A DNA stretch of 36,953 bases from assembly GCA_944383785.1 (NCBI GenBank), contig CALWQV010000022.1, forward strand, positions 1 to 36,953, given 5' to 3'. Below the pieces are notes generated by a model that worked only from the letters and a program-made list of their open reading frames with translations, was not told the DNA's origin and made no database searches. Shown one piece after another: positions 23,315-32,005 of this stretch. Position 1 is the first letter of the stretch. The number at the start of each line of letters is the position of its first letter. The position numbers were made by a program, and so were the translations under genes. The DNA is from an uncultured Enterocloster sp. (GTDB taxonomy: Bacteria; Bacillota; Clostridia; Lachnospirales; Lachnospiraceae).

Positions 23315-23328
23315 TGTAAACGTTTACA
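23315..23328 (+). promoter_or_regulatory. LacI-family operator (perfect 14-bp palindrome)
   Basis: TGTAAACGTTTACA is a perfect palindrome with the central CG typical of LacI-family sites. It lies about 15 bases after the -10 box and 31 bases before the regulator's ATG, which suggests that the regulator represses its own operon. Confidence 0.8.
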
Positions 23329-23358
23329 GTTTTTTCGATGAAAAAAAGGGGGTGCAGG

Positions 23359-24393
23359 ATGACCATTTCAGATATCGCGAAATTAGCCGGCGTTTCCGTG
23401 GCTACCGTATCCCGCGTCCTGAACAATAAGGGCTATGTAAAGGCCGAGACGCGCAAGCGGATTGAAGAGGTCATTGCCCAGAAGGGATACCACCCCAACG
23501 CGGTAGCCCGCAGCCTGATCTTAAATGATACGGGGATGCTGGCGGTGATCATGTCCAACCGGATGAACCCCTTTTTCTCCGGCGTGCTTGAGGCGGTGGA
23601 ACATCAGGCTGAGCTAAGGGGCTACAGCCTTCTCTTCTATAATACGGGAGAGGACCGGGACCGGGAGCTGCGGGCTGTGACCCAGGCCATCGAGCATCGG
23701 GTGCGGGGGATTCTGATCCTGCCGGTGATCGGAAGCAATCCTCAGACCAGAGTGATGCTTTCGGAGGCGGAGAAGAGAGGGATTCCGGTGGTATTGATGG
23801 ACCGGGAGATCCCTTCTGCTTCCTTTGATATCGTCACCATTGATAACCGGGAAGCGGTCTACCAGGGAGTCCGCCTGCTCCTTGAGGCAGGACACCGGGA
23901 GATCGGCCTTATTACCTGTCCGGAGTGCGTGAAGCGGGGGATGGGACGGCTGGACGGTTACATAAAGTGCCTGCGGGAGCACGGACTGCCCCTTCAGGAG
24001 ACATATATTTACAGAGGGGAATTTGACGAGAAGAGCGGCTATGAAGCCTGTCGGAAATTTTTCTCCCTTCCCAATCCGCCCTCGGCGGTATTGGCGACCT
24101 GCAGCTCCGCCACCCTGGGCTGCCTTCGCTATTTGAACGAGCGGCGCCTTACGCCGGGGGAAGACATAGGGCTGGTGGGCTTTGACGATATTTCCCTTTT
24201 GAGCTCCCTGGGCTATCAGATCACCATGCTGGACCGGCCCATCCGGGAGATGGGAGAGGCGGCTTTCGCCATATTGGAGCAGCGGCTGACCGGAGGCGGG
24301 GGAGGCCGAAGGAAGCGGAAGGTGCTTTTAGATACGCGCGTGATCCTCAGAGGCAGCGAGGGAAGGGTTCCGGCCCAGGCGCTGCCCTGTTAA
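23359..24393 (+). CDS. LacI family transcriptional regulator
   Basis: A 344-residue repressor. Residues 1-25 hold the helix-turn-helix TISDIAKLAGVSVATVSRVL, and the hinge helix YHPNAVARSL follows near 50. Residues ~60-330 form a periplasmic-binding-protein-like effector domain (LAVIMSNRMNPFFSGVLEAV, GFDDISLLSS), so a sugar- or nucleoside-like small molecule is the likely signal. The ATG at 23359 follows AGGGGGTG; a start at 23338 has no ribosome site. A perfect operator lies in its leader. It is followed 40 bases later by the GRE gene on the same strand without a clear terminator, so regulator and enzyme are probably co-transcribed. CytR, which controls nucleoside genes, belongs to the same family, but the effector is unknown. 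Confidence 0.9.
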   Translation: MTISDIAKLAGVSVATVSRVLNNKGYVKAETRKRIEEVIAQKGYHPNAVARSLILNDTGMLAVIMSNRMNPFFSGVLEAVEHQAELRGYSLLFYNTGEDRDRELRAVTQAIEHRVRGILILPVIGSNPQTRVMLSEAEKRGIPVVLMDREIPSASFDIVTIDNREAVYQGVRLLLEAGHREIGLITCPECVKRGMGRLDGYIKCLREHGLPLQETYIYRGEFDEKSGYEACRKFFSLPNPPSAVLATCSSATLGCLRYLNERRLTPGEDIGLVGFDDISLLSSLGYQITMLDRPIREMGEAAFAILEQRLTGGGGGRRKRKVLLDTRVILRGSEGRVPAQALPC

Positions 24394-24432
24394 AGCGACA
24401 AGTATGATTGTTTATAGAAAGAAGGAATGACT

Positions 24433-25923
24433 ATGAATCCAAACACGGAACAGCACATCAGAGAGATTCTGGCGGATCCCAAGCTGACCTACCCTCAGCG
24501 CATCATCGAGCTGGCTAAGGCGGCGGAAAATACGCCGGATCCACTGCCATTAAGCGAGGACGCCCAGTACTTCGTGGACCAGGGCGTGGTTTTTGACATG
24601 GGGGAGGGCAACGCTCCCTACCGGCCCAGATACGTGGTGCCGGATTACGACCTGTTTATGAAGCAGGGAAGTAAGTTCCTTATGCTGGAGCCGCCTCAGG
24701 ATATCTGGGATGCGGTGAACAACCTGCTGATCCTTTACCGGTTTGTGCCTTCGGTCATCGACGGGCCTGTGTACATCGGCCACATCGACCGGCTTTTAGA
24801 TCCTTTTGTGAAGGACGAGGCGGAGGCACGCCACGCGATTAAGATTTTCCTGACCAACGTGGATCGCACCATTAGCGACTCCTTCTGCCACGCGGACATC
24901 GGCCCCTACGACACGAAAGCGGGCCGGATCATCCTGGAGCTGTCCGCCGAGATGCAGCGCCCGGTGCCCAATATGTCCATGATCTATAATGAGCATACCC
25001 CTGACGATTTTGCCCGCAAGGCTATCGAGACGGGACTGATTACGGCGAAGCCCAGCTTTGTCAACGACGCCATGTACAGCGCCGATTGGGGGCCGGATTA
25101 CGCCATCGTCAGCTGCTATAACGCCCTGCCCATCGGCGGAGGCGGGCTGACCCTGGGACGGCTGAACTTAAAGCGGCTGGGAGATCTGGCCAAGAGCCCG
25201 GAGGACTTTTTGGAGAATCTTCTGCCCAGAGCGGTAGCCGCCCAGTGCGAGCAGATGGACGGCAGAGATACCTTTATCCTGGAGGACGCCCATTTCATTG
25301 AGAATACCTTTTTGGCCGCCGAGGGCCTGATCCACAAGGAGCGCTTTGTAGGCATGTTCGGCATGGTAGGCATGGCGGAATGTGTCAATACGGTATTGAA
25401 GCTGACAGATCCCGAGGAACGCTACGGCCACGGAAAGAAGGCGGAGGAATTCGCCCTGGATGTGCTGGACCGCATCCACAAGCAGGTCAGCGAGTATAAG
25501 CCCAAGTATGGAAAGTTCTACCTCCACGGCCAGGTAGGCATTTCCTCTGACCACGGCGTAACGCCCAATACCCGGGTGCCGGTAGGCGAGGAGCCCTCCC
25601 TTCCGGAGCATCTGCTCTTTACGGCGAAGACTCAGAAGCATTTCGCGGCGGGCATCGGGGAGCTGTTCCCCTTTGAGGAGACGGCTAAGAAGAACCCGCA
25701 GGCGATTCTGGATATTATCCGGGGTTCCTTTGCCCAGGGAATGCGCTACTTCTCCTTCTACTCCAGCGATTCCGATGTGATCCGCGTGACCGGCTATCTG
25801 GTGAAGCGCTCGGATATTGAAAAGTACGACAGCGGCCAGGCCTGCCTTGGCAATTCCACGGTGCTGGGAAGCGGCGCCAGCAAGGGGCTGCATATCTTTG
25901 GCCGGAAGGTGCGCAATGTGTGA
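24433..25923 (+). CDS. yjjI: YjjI family glycyl radical enzyme
   Basis: A 496-residue glycyl radical enzyme of the YjjI (DUF3029) type, a group shorter than pyruvate formate-lyase. The radical loop reads DVIRVTGYLV, with Gly454 as the predicted radical site. Cys228 in AIVSCYNALPIGGG is the likely thiyl-radical residue. The enzyme would work only without oxygen. The reaction of YjjI is, as far as I know, not established. The start at 24433 has AAGAAGGA six bases upstream; an ATG at 24427 touches the ribosome site. The stop overlaps the activase start (ATGTGTGA), so the two are coupled. In E. coli yjjI lies next to yjjW and the deo nucleoside operon, and here a nucleoside-type transporter is close, which suggests a nucleoside-linked substrate. 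Confidence 0.85.
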   Translation: MNPNTEQHIREILADPKLTYPQRIIELAKAAENTPDPLPLSEDAQYFVDQGVVFDMGEGNAPYRPRYVVPDYDLFMKQGSKFLMLEPPQDIWDAVNNLLILYRFVPSVIDGPVYIGHIDRLLDPFVKDEAEARHAIKIFLTNVDRTISDSFCHADIGPYDTKAGRIILELSAEMQRPVPNMSMIYNEHTPDDFARKAIETGLITAKPSFVNDAMYSADWGPDYAIVSCYNALPIGGGGLTLGRLNLKRLGDLAKSPEDFLENLLPRAVAAQCEQMDGRDTFILEDAHFIENTFLAAEGLIHKERFVGMFGMVGMAECVNTVLKLTDPEERYGHGKKAEEFALDVLDRIHKQVSEYKPKYGKFYLHGQVGISSDHGVTPNTRVPVGEEPSLPEHLLFTAKTQKHFAAGIGELFPFEETAKKNPQAILDIIRGSFAQGMRYFSFYSSDSDVIRVTGYLVKRSDIEKYDSGQACLGNSTVLGSGASKGLHIFGRKVRNV

Positions 25924-26749
25924 CCGGGGCCTTGTAAACCGGATCATCCCCTTTAGCTGTGTGGACGGGCCGGGGAACCGCAGCGCCGTATTCTTTCAGG
26001 GCTGCGATTTCCACTGCCGCTACTGCCATAACCCGGAGACGCAGAATCTGTGTATTGGCTGTGGCCGCTGCGTGAAGGAGTGCCCGGTGGGAGCGCTGTC
26101 CATGGACGGGGATCAGGTCCGCTGGGACTCTGAGATCTGCTGCGGCTGCGATACCTGCCTGAAGGTCTGCACAAACAGCAGCTCCCCTAAGGTGCGCTGG
26201 ATGAGCGTGGACGAGATCTTAAAGGAGCTGGATCATGCCCTCCCGTTTATCACGGGGGTGACGGTTTCCGGGGGCGAGTGTACCCGCTACGACCGCTTTA
26301 TCGCCAGACTTTTTGACCGGGTTCATCAGCTGGGCAAGACCGCCTTCTGCGATACCAACGGCCAGCGGCTTTTCGGCCAGATGCCGGAGCTGACGGCGGC
26401 GATGGACAAGGCTATGCTGGACGTGAAGGCGTGGGATCCGGACATTCACCGCAGGCTCACCGGGCAGGGAAATGAAGCGGTGCTTAAGAACCTGGACGAT
26501 CTTTTAAAGCTGGGAAAGCTCTACGAGGTCCGCACGGTGGTGATACCGGATTATCTGGATAATGAAGAAACGGTCCGGCAGGTCAGCCGGAAGCTGACGG
26601 CATTTTCGGGAGTCCGCTATAAGCTAATCAAGTACAGGCCCTGGGGCGTGCGGCCTCCGATGAAGGTTCAGTCGCCCACAGAAGGGTATATGAAGGATCT
26701 GATGGCCCTGGCTTACGAAAACGGAGCGCCGGAGGTTGTGATTACGTGA
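25916..26749 (+). CDS. yjjW: YjjW family glycyl radical enzyme activase (radical SAM)
   Basis: A 277-residue radical SAM protein that should place the radical on Gly454 of YjjI. The SAM cluster motif is QGCDFHCRYCHNP (Cys30, Cys34, Cys37, CxxxCxxC). A ferredoxin-like insert (~46-85) has two cysteine sets, CIGCGRCVKECPVG and CCGCDTCLKVC, typical for activases with extra [4Fe-4S] clusters. TVSGGECT matches the SAM-binding GGE motif. The start at 25916 overlaps the yjjI stop by eight bases and follows GGAAGGTG, so translation is coupled. The pairing and order fit the YjjI/YjjW system. Confidence 0.88.
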   Translation: MCDRGLVNRIIPFSCVDGPGNRSAVFFQGCDFHCRYCHNPETQNLCIGCGRCVKECPVGALSMDGDQVRWDSEICCGCDTCLKVCTNSSSPKVRWMSVDEILKELDHALPFITGVTVSGGECTRYDRFIARLFDRVHQLGKTAFCDTNGQRLFGQMPELTAAMDKAMLDVKAWDPDIHRRLTGQGNEAVLKNLDDLLKLGKLYEVRTVVIPDYLDNEETVRQVSRKLTAFSGVRYKLIKYRPWGVRPPMKVQSPTEGYMKDLMALAYENGAPEVVIT

Positions 26750-26766
26750 CGCAATGATTATATAAT
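26736..26766 (+). promoter_or_regulatory. Possible internal promoter before the amidohydrolase
   Basis: TTGTGA (26736-26741) and TATAAT (26761-26766) are separated by 19 bases, with TATATA giving 17 bases as an alternative. The -10 is good but the -35 overlaps the activase gene end and is weak. Confidence 0.3.
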
Positions 26767-26787
26767 GAATTGGAGGAAATGGTACAA

Positions 26788-28125
26788 ATGCAAGCTTGCG
26801 ATTTACTAATTAAGAACTGTTCGATTCTTACTCCGGATTTCCAGATCCGGGAAAACTGCTTTGTGGCGGTTTCAGGGGGCCGGATTACCCAGGTAGGGGA
26901 TGGGGCTGAGGCGGAAGCCTGGCAGGCCCATGAGGTGATCGATGGGGAAGGGAATCTGGTGATGCCGGGATTTGTGGACGGCCACACCCACACCTGCCAG
27001 CAGCTGCTTCGCGGGAGGACGGCGGATGAATATCCCATGATCTGGACCAGGTTCTTGGTTCCCTTTGAGAGTAGCCTGTCGCCCCAGGATGTGCGGGCAT
27101 CCGCCAGACTCCACTGCATCGAGATGATTAAGGCCGGAATTACCTCCTTTGCCGATGCCGGCGGCGTCCACATGGACCAGGTGGCGGAGGCTGTGGTGGA
27201 AACCGGCATGCGGGCGGCCATCTGCCCCTCTACTATGGATACGGGCAATGTGGTCTGCGGAGAGATGAAGCATAGCACAGAGGACTGTATCCGTCTGACG
27301 GAGGAACTGCACAAGGGCTATCAGGGCGCCGGGGAGGGCCGGGTGGATATCTGGTTTGGAATCCGCCAGCTGATGACCTGCTCCAAGGAATTGATTGAGA
27401 AGATTGTGGAGAAGGCTGAGGAACTGGATACGGGAATCCACATGCATCTGTGCGAGCATAAGGATGAGGTCAGCTACTGCCTTCAGAATTACGGACTTCG
27501 GCCTGCGGAATTTATGGAGTCTGTAGGGGGATTAAGCCCCAGGCTTTTAACCGCCCACAATGTGTTGCTGACAGAGAAGGATATCACTCTTTTGGCCAAG
27601 TGGGGCGCTCATCCCATTATCTGTCCTATGGCGAACTTTATTAATCACGGCTTCCCCAAGATCCCGTCATTTTTGGAGCGGGGCGTGGTGCCGGGCATTG
27701 GCTGCGACGGCGCTTCCCATATTGCGCTGGACCTGTTTACCCAGGTAAGGGCATTGAAGGCGGGAACCATGGCCTTCTGGGGGCTGCCTGTATTTGATCC
27801 GGTGGCGATTCCCAACCAAACGCTTTTGGAGATGATGACCATGGGCGGAGCCAGGGCGCTGCGCCATGAGGACGACTTAGGAGCGGTGGAGGAAGGACGG
27901 AAGGCCGACCTGATCGTGCTGGATGTCCATGGGCCTCACATGAGCCCGTCCCAGCGGCCGGTGAATACGCTGGTCAGCTCCGGAAACAGCCACGACGTCC
28001 TTCACACCATTATTGACGGCAAGGTGGTGATGAAGAACCGCCAGCTGGTGAATCTGGATGAGAAGGAAATCATCGCCAAGGCCGGGGAGCACATGGAGGC
28101 GGTGATCGCCAGATCTGGGATATAA
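26788..28125 (+). CDS. Amidohydrolase, TRZ/ATZ/SsnA-like (deaminase)
   Basis: A 445-residue metal-dependent hydrolase of the amidohydrolase superfamily. Residues ~1-60 form the small beta domain. Metal ligands are visible: HTH in DGHTHTCQQLLRG near 66, His in MHLCEHKDE, His in LTAHNVLL, and Asp in GIGCDGASHIALD. This ligand set is found in guanine, cytosine and SAH/adenosine deaminases and SsnA-like proteins, so a nitrogen heterocycle is the likely substrate. The ATG at 26788 is 11 bases after GGAGG; an ATG at 26779 is too close. It follows the activase by 38 bases. Together with the transporter it suggests uptake and deamination of a purine- or pyrimidine-like compound. Confidence 0.82.
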   Translation: MQACDLLIKNCSILTPDFQIRENCFVAVSGGRITQVGDGAEAEAWQAHEVIDGEGNLVMPGFVDGHTHTCQQLLRGRTADEYPMIWTRFLVPFESSLSPQDVRASARLHCIEMIKAGITSFADAGGVHMDQVAEAVVETGMRAAICPSTMDTGNVVCGEMKHSTEDCIRLTEELHKGYQGAGEGRVDIWFGIRQLMTCSKELIEKIVEKAEELDTGIHMHLCEHKDEVSYCLQNYGLRPAEFMESVGGLSPRLLTAHNVLLTEKDITLLAKWGAHPIICPMANFINHGFPKIPSFLERGVVPGIGCDGASHIALDLFTQVRALKAGTMAFWGLPVFDPVAIPNQTLLEMMTMGGARALRHEDDLGAVEEGRKADLIVLDVHGPHMSPSQRPVNTLVSSGNSHDVLHTIIDGKVVMKNRQLVNLDEKEIIAKAGEHMEAVIARSGI

Positions 28126-28133
28126 CGTAACAG

Positions 28134-28272
28134 TTCAGGACGGCGGGAAAATGAGGGCAAAAATAGGCGTTAAGCTTGCTTATAAGCAAAGTTTTGCCCT
28201 CATTTTCCCATCGGATGGACATCCGATGCTTCTTGTCCAGCTTTAGATGGACAAGAAGATAGCCGTCCTGAA
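28134..28272. repeat. 139-nt perfectly paired four-way junction element
   Basis: The outer arm TTCAGGACGGC (28134-28144) pairs with GCCGTCCTGAA (28262-28272). Inside are three hairpins: GGGAAAATGAGGGCAAAA (28145-28162) with its exact inverse (28192-28209); CATCGGAT/ATCCGATG (28209-28228); and CTTCTTGTCCA/TGGACAAGAAG (28229-28258). Every pair is Watson-Crick, and at the junction only ATA is unpaired. The first loop also holds the palindrome TTGCTTATAAGCAA (28176-28189). It fills the gap between the amidohydrolase and transporter genes. It may be a mobile palindromic repeat or a structured RNA; it carries no coding frame that I believe. Confidence 0.85.
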
Positions 28273-28288
28273 GGGTTGCGATTAAACG

Positions 28289-28315
28289 GCGGGAAGCGCC
28301 GCAAGGCGCTTCCGC
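28289..28315 (+). repeat. GC-rich tetraloop hairpin before the ABC ATPase
   Basis: GGAAGCGCC (28292-28300), loop GCAA, GGCGCTTCC (28305-28313), extended by GC/GC with a bulged G. It follows the four-way element and ends 50 bases before the ATPase start. No T-run follows, so it is unlikely to end transcription. Confidence 0.6.
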
Positions 28316-28365
28316 TGAACAATAAAACGCCGAAACACAAAGGGAATGGCGGAAAGGAGACGCGG

Positions 28366-29889
28366 ATGGGGCATTTGCTGGAAGTAAAAGACGTAACCAA
28401 AATTTATGAAGGCGGCGTGCTGGCCAACCACAATGTGAATTTCACCGTGGACGAAGGTGAAATCCACGCGCTGGTGGGGGAGAACGGCGCAGGCAAGAGC
28501 ACGCTGATGAAGATGCTGTACGGATTGGAGGACGTTACCTCGGGCCACATTTACATGAATGGGGAGGAATTAAAGCTTCAGTCCAGTAAGGATGCCATCG
28601 CCCATGGCATCGGCATGGTGCATCAGCACTTTATGCTGGTCGATTCCCTGACCGGCGCGGAGAACATGATGCTGGGACTTAAAAATACCAGTTTTGTCTC
28701 CAACAAGAAGAGAGACATCCAGATTACAAACGAGGTGGCAAAGAAGTACAACTTTGAGATCGACGCCTCCCGCAGAGTCCGGGATATGAGCGTAGGCATG
28801 AAGCAGAAGCTGGAGATCTTAAAGATCCTTTACCGGGAGGCGAAGCTGATCATCCTGGACGAGCCGACGGCGGTTCTGACGCCTCAGGAGACAGAAGAGC
28901 TGTTTGAACGCCTGATGGAGTTAAAGGCCCGGGGCATGACCATTATCTTCATTTCCCATAAGCTTCAGGAGGTAAAGCGCATCAGCGACCGGATCACGGT
29001 TCTGAAGGCCGGCGTGACCAAGGGAACCTATCTGACCAAGGACGTGTCCGAGGAAGATATTTCCAACCTGATGGTGGGCCACGAGATTTCCTGGGAGTAC
29101 GATAAGGAGAAGGTGACGCCCGGAGAAGCGGTTTTGAAGGTAGAGAACTTAAAGTACGTGGATAAGTTCAAGGTGCCTAAGCTTTCCGGCGTCAGCATGG
29201 AGGTAAGAAAGGGCGAGATCGTTGGAATCGCCGGCGTTGAGGGCAACGGACAGAGCGAGCTGATTTCCATTATTACAGGAAACATGAAGGCCATCGACGG
29301 AAAGGTCTTCCTGGAGGGCAAGGAGATTACCCATGAGACGGTTCCCCATATCCGTCAGATCGGCATGGCCCATGTGCCGGAGGACCGTATGGTGGACGGC
29401 TGCGCGCCGGATATGACGGTTCAGGAAAATCTGACCGTTTCCAACATCGACACCTTTGCCAACAAGTTCGGCATGATCGAGAAGGCGAAGATTAAGGCCC
29501 ACTGCCATGAGCAGATTGAGGAGTTCATGGTAAAGACCAAGGATGAGAACCAGCCCATCCGCAGCCTTTCCGGAGGAAATATCCAGAAGGTGATTGTGGC
29601 CAGGGAGTTTAAGGCCCCCGGCGACCTTCTGGTGTTAAATCAGCCTACCCGAGGCGTGGACGTGGGAGCCATCTCCTTTATTCATTCCAAGATCCTGGAG
29701 ATGAGAAGCCACGAAAAGGCGATCCTCCTGGTATCGGCGGACTTAAACGAGCTGATCTCCTTAAGCGACCGGATTTTGGTTATGCATAAGGGCAAGGTAG
29801 TGGCCTCTCTGAGCAATTCGCCCAAGGTGACAGAGCAGGAGCTGGGCCTTTACATGCTGGGTCTGAAAAAGCAGGAAGGGTTGGGGTAG
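28366..29889 (+). CDS. ABC transporter ATP-binding protein, nucleoside/BMP type (two ABC domains)
   Basis: A 507-residue protein with two nucleotide-binding halves, like NupO/YufO and RbsA. The first half has Walker A GENGAGKST near 38, signature MSVGMKQ near 141 and Walker B LIILDEPTAV near 161. The second has the degenerate loop GVEGNGQSEL without Lys, signature SLSGGNIQK and Walker B LLVLNQPTRGVD in which the catalytic Glu is Gln, so it is probably not fully active, as is common in this family. The ATG at 28366 follows AAAGGAGA. It begins a set with two permeases and a BMP lipoprotein and should drive import of a nucleoside. The long structured leader may control it. Confidence 0.9.
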   Translation: MGHLLEVKDVTKIYEGGVLANHNVNFTVDEGEIHALVGENGAGKSTLMKMLYGLEDVTSGHIYMNGEELKLQSSKDAIAHGIGMVHQHFMLVDSLTGAENMMLGLKNTSFVSNKKRDIQITNEVAKKYNFEIDASRRVRDMSVGMKQKLEILKILYREAKLIILDEPTAVLTPQETEELFERLMELKARGMTIIFISHKLQEVKRISDRITVLKAGVTKGTYLTKDVSEEDISNLMVGHEISWEYDKEKVTPGEAVLKVENLKYVDKFKVPKLSGVSMEVRKGEIVGIAGVEGNGQSELISIITGNMKAIDGKVFLEGKEITHETVPHIRQIGMAHVPEDRMVDGCAPDMTVQENLTVSNIDTFANKFGMIEKAKIKAHCHEQIEEFMVKTKDENQPIRSLSGGNIQKVIVAREFKAPGDLLVLNQPTRGVDVGAISFIHSKILEMRSHEKAILLVSADLNELISLSDRILVMHKGKVVASLSNSPKVTEQELGLYMLGLKKQEGLG

Positions 29890-29892
29890 GAT

Positions 29893-30984
29893 ATGGAAAA
29901 ACAGATGAAGAAAAAATTTGATATCATGGATTATTTCAGCGTCATCCGTACCATTGCGGCGCTGGTGCTCTCGATGATCATCGTGTTTGTGATCATTCTG
30001 TTTGTCAGCGAGACCCCTGGTCTTGCCATTCAGAAGCTGATGACAGGCCCTCTTGAGACAAAGAGAAGCTTTTTCAATGTAGTGGTAAGGGCCATTCCCC
30101 TGGTATTTACGGGTCTGGGCCTGACCCTGTGCTTAAAGAGCGGTATTTTTAATATCAGCTCCGACGCATCCTTTTACATGGGCGCGGTAGTGGCTACGGC
30201 CATTGCAATCGCGGTTCCGCTGCCCAACATCATCCACCAGGCGGCGCTGATTCTGGCGGCGGCGGTGGTAGGCGGCCTGATTTCCATGCTGCCGGTTATT
30301 GTAAATAAGTATACGAAGGTAAATCCCGTAGTACTGGCGATTATGGCCAACTCGATTTTCTACTATTTTGGCCTCTCCATTATCAGTACCTTTTTCCTGG
30401 AGCGAAGCGGAGCCTGGGGAAGCGCTCCCTTCCCGGATGACGCCAGAATGGGAAATATGCTGAAGGGAACCACTCTTCACTACGGCTTTCTGGTTGTGAT
30501 CGCGGTTACGATCTTTGTCATCTTCCTCATGAACAAGACATCCTTCGGCTACAAGGTGCGCGTAACCGGAAGCAACACGGCTTTTGCCAAGGTATCCGGA
30601 ATCCGCACAGGATTTGTAATTCTGCTGGCCCAGTTTATCGGCGGCGCCATCGCCGGTATGGGCGGAGCGATTGAGATTGTGGGCGTGTACCGCCGCTTCC
30701 AGTGGCAGACCCAGACCCAGTATGTATGGGACGGTCTTCTGATCTACATGCTGGCCAACGGCAACCCCACCTTCATTCCGCTGACGGCGTTTTTCATCGC
30801 TTACCTGAGAGTGGGCGCGGAGATCATGTCCAGAGCCTCGGACCTGGATCCGGAGATTGTGACCTTCCTTCAGGGAATCATTATTCTCCTGGTGGCTTCC
30901 CAGAGGTTCCTGTACTTTATCAAGAAGCGTCATGACCAGAAACTGTCTCTTAAGCAGGCTGAGGAAGGAGGTGCTGCGGCATGA
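29893..30984 (+). CDS. ABC transporter permease (nucleoside type, BPD_transp_2)
   Basis: A 363-residue inner membrane permease with about ten hydrophobic segments, similar to NupP/YufP. The family loop after the third helix reads KSGIFNISSDASFYMGAVVA, whereas most relatives have FNIGxEGQ at this place, so this copy is divergent there. The start lies four bases after the ATPase stop with AGGA upstream. Its stop overlaps the next permease start (ATGA), so the two are coupled and likely form a heterodimer in the membrane. Confidence 0.9.
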   Translation: MEKQMKKKFDIMDYFSVIRTIAALVLSMIIVFVIILFVSETPGLAIQKLMTGPLETKRSFFNVVVRAIPLVFTGLGLTLCLKSGIFNISSDASFYMGAVVATAIAIAVPLPNIIHQAALILAAAVVGGLISMLPVIVNKYTKVNPVVLAIMANSIFYYFGLSIISTFFLERSGAWGSAPFPDDARMGNMLKGTTLHYGFLVVIAVTIFVIFLMNKTSFGYKVRVTGSNTAFAKVSGIRTGFVILLAQFIGGAIAGMGGAIEIVGVYRRFQWQTQTQYVWDGLLIYMLANGNPTFIPLTAFFIAYLRVGAEIMSRASDLDPEIVTFLQGIIILLVASQRFLYFIKKRHDQKLSLKQAEEGGAAA

Positions 30985-31922
30985 TGGAATTCTTTACGTC
31001 TCCCACGTTCTGGAAGACCGTGCTGGCAAGCACGACCCCTGTGATGATGGCCACATTGGCGGCCAATATGATGACAAAGTCCGGTATCTTCAACCTTGCC
31101 ATTGAAGGCACCATGCTGATCTGCGCCTTAACCGGCGTAATCGCCAGCGCCTTTACCCAGAACCTTTGGGTGGGCTGCATCGTGGCGGTGCTGATGGGAG
31201 TGTTTATCTCCTTTGTATTCGGCTATTTTGCCCTGATTATGAAGGGCGCGATGAACGCCTGCGGCGTGGCGGTGAACCTGATCGGAACCGGAGGCACGGT
31301 GTTTGTGCTGGTAATGCTCACCGGAAGCAAGGCAAATTCCAGCTCCCTTACCAGCCTGACCTTCCCGGTTGTAAATATTCCGGGACTTCAGAATATTCCC
31401 GTAATTGGGACTATCCTTTCCGGCCAAAATATGGTAACCTATATTGGCTGGGTGATTGTGGCCCTGACTTCCTGGATGCTGTATAAGACCAAGCTTGGCA
31501 TCAATATCCGGGCCGTGGGCGAGAATCCGGCGGCTGCCAAGGCGGCGGGAATCAATGTGCTGTTCCATCAGTTTGTGGCTCTGGCGATCTGCGGCGTGGC
31601 CTGCTCCTTCGGCGGCATGTACTTATCCATGGGCGCTTTAAAGTCCTTTACCACCGGCATGGTGGCCGGCAGAGGATACATGGCCCTGGCCATGGACGCT
31701 ATGAGTCAGGGAAATCCCATCATCGGCTGCCTAAGCTCCCTGCTGTACGGATTTTCCGATACCATTACCGTGTACTTACAGCTTTACAGCCAGATGGATT
31801 TGAAGCTGATCGACGCCTTCCCTTATCTGTTCATCATCGTGGTTCTGGTGATCATCCAGGCCATTCGGACGGCGGTGGCCAGAAGGAAAGAGAAGCTTGC
31901 CAGCCTGAGCCAGACGGCTTAA
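30981..31922 (+). CDS. ABC transporter permease (nucleoside type, second subunit)
   Basis: A 313-residue permease, similar to NupQ/YufQ, with about eight to ten hydrophobic segments. The family motif KSGIFNLAIEGTMLI is close to the usual FNLGxEGxML. GENPAAAKAAGIN in the second half is the cytoplasmic loop that touches the ATPase. It overlaps the first permease by four bases. An 83-base gap containing a GGGGCTC/GAGCTCC hairpin follows, then the RarA-like gene. Confidence 0.9.
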   Translation: MMEFFTSPTFWKTVLASTTPVMMATLAANMMTKSGIFNLAIEGTMLICALTGVIASAFTQNLWVGCIVAVLMGVFISFVFGYFALIMKGAMNACGVAVNLIGTGGTVFVLVMLTGSKANSSSLTSLTFPVVNIPGLQNIPVIGTILSGQNMVTYIGWVIVALTSWMLYKTKLGINIRAVGENPAAAKAAGINVLFHQFVALAICGVACSFGGMYLSMGALKSFTTGMVAGRGYMALAMDAMSQGNPIIGCLSSLLYGFSDTITVYLQLYSQMDLKLIDAFPYLFIIVVLVIIQAIRTAVARRKEKLASLSQTA

Positions 31923-32005
31923 GGAAAACGCTTGTAATAGCCCGGGGCTCTGAGCTCCTGGCTGTCACATAAAAACAATTGTCTCAGAAAAAGGAGGATA
32001 AAGAA

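Noticed and set aside
28134-28315. CRISPR array or classic purine riboswitch before the nucleoside transporter
   Set aside because: There are no regularly spaced direct repeats, and the conserved purine-riboswitch core was not recognised.
28200-28400. Small minus-strand frame over the four-way element
   Set aside because: It is formed by the palindromic arms and the start of the ATPase gene; no ribosome site or family.
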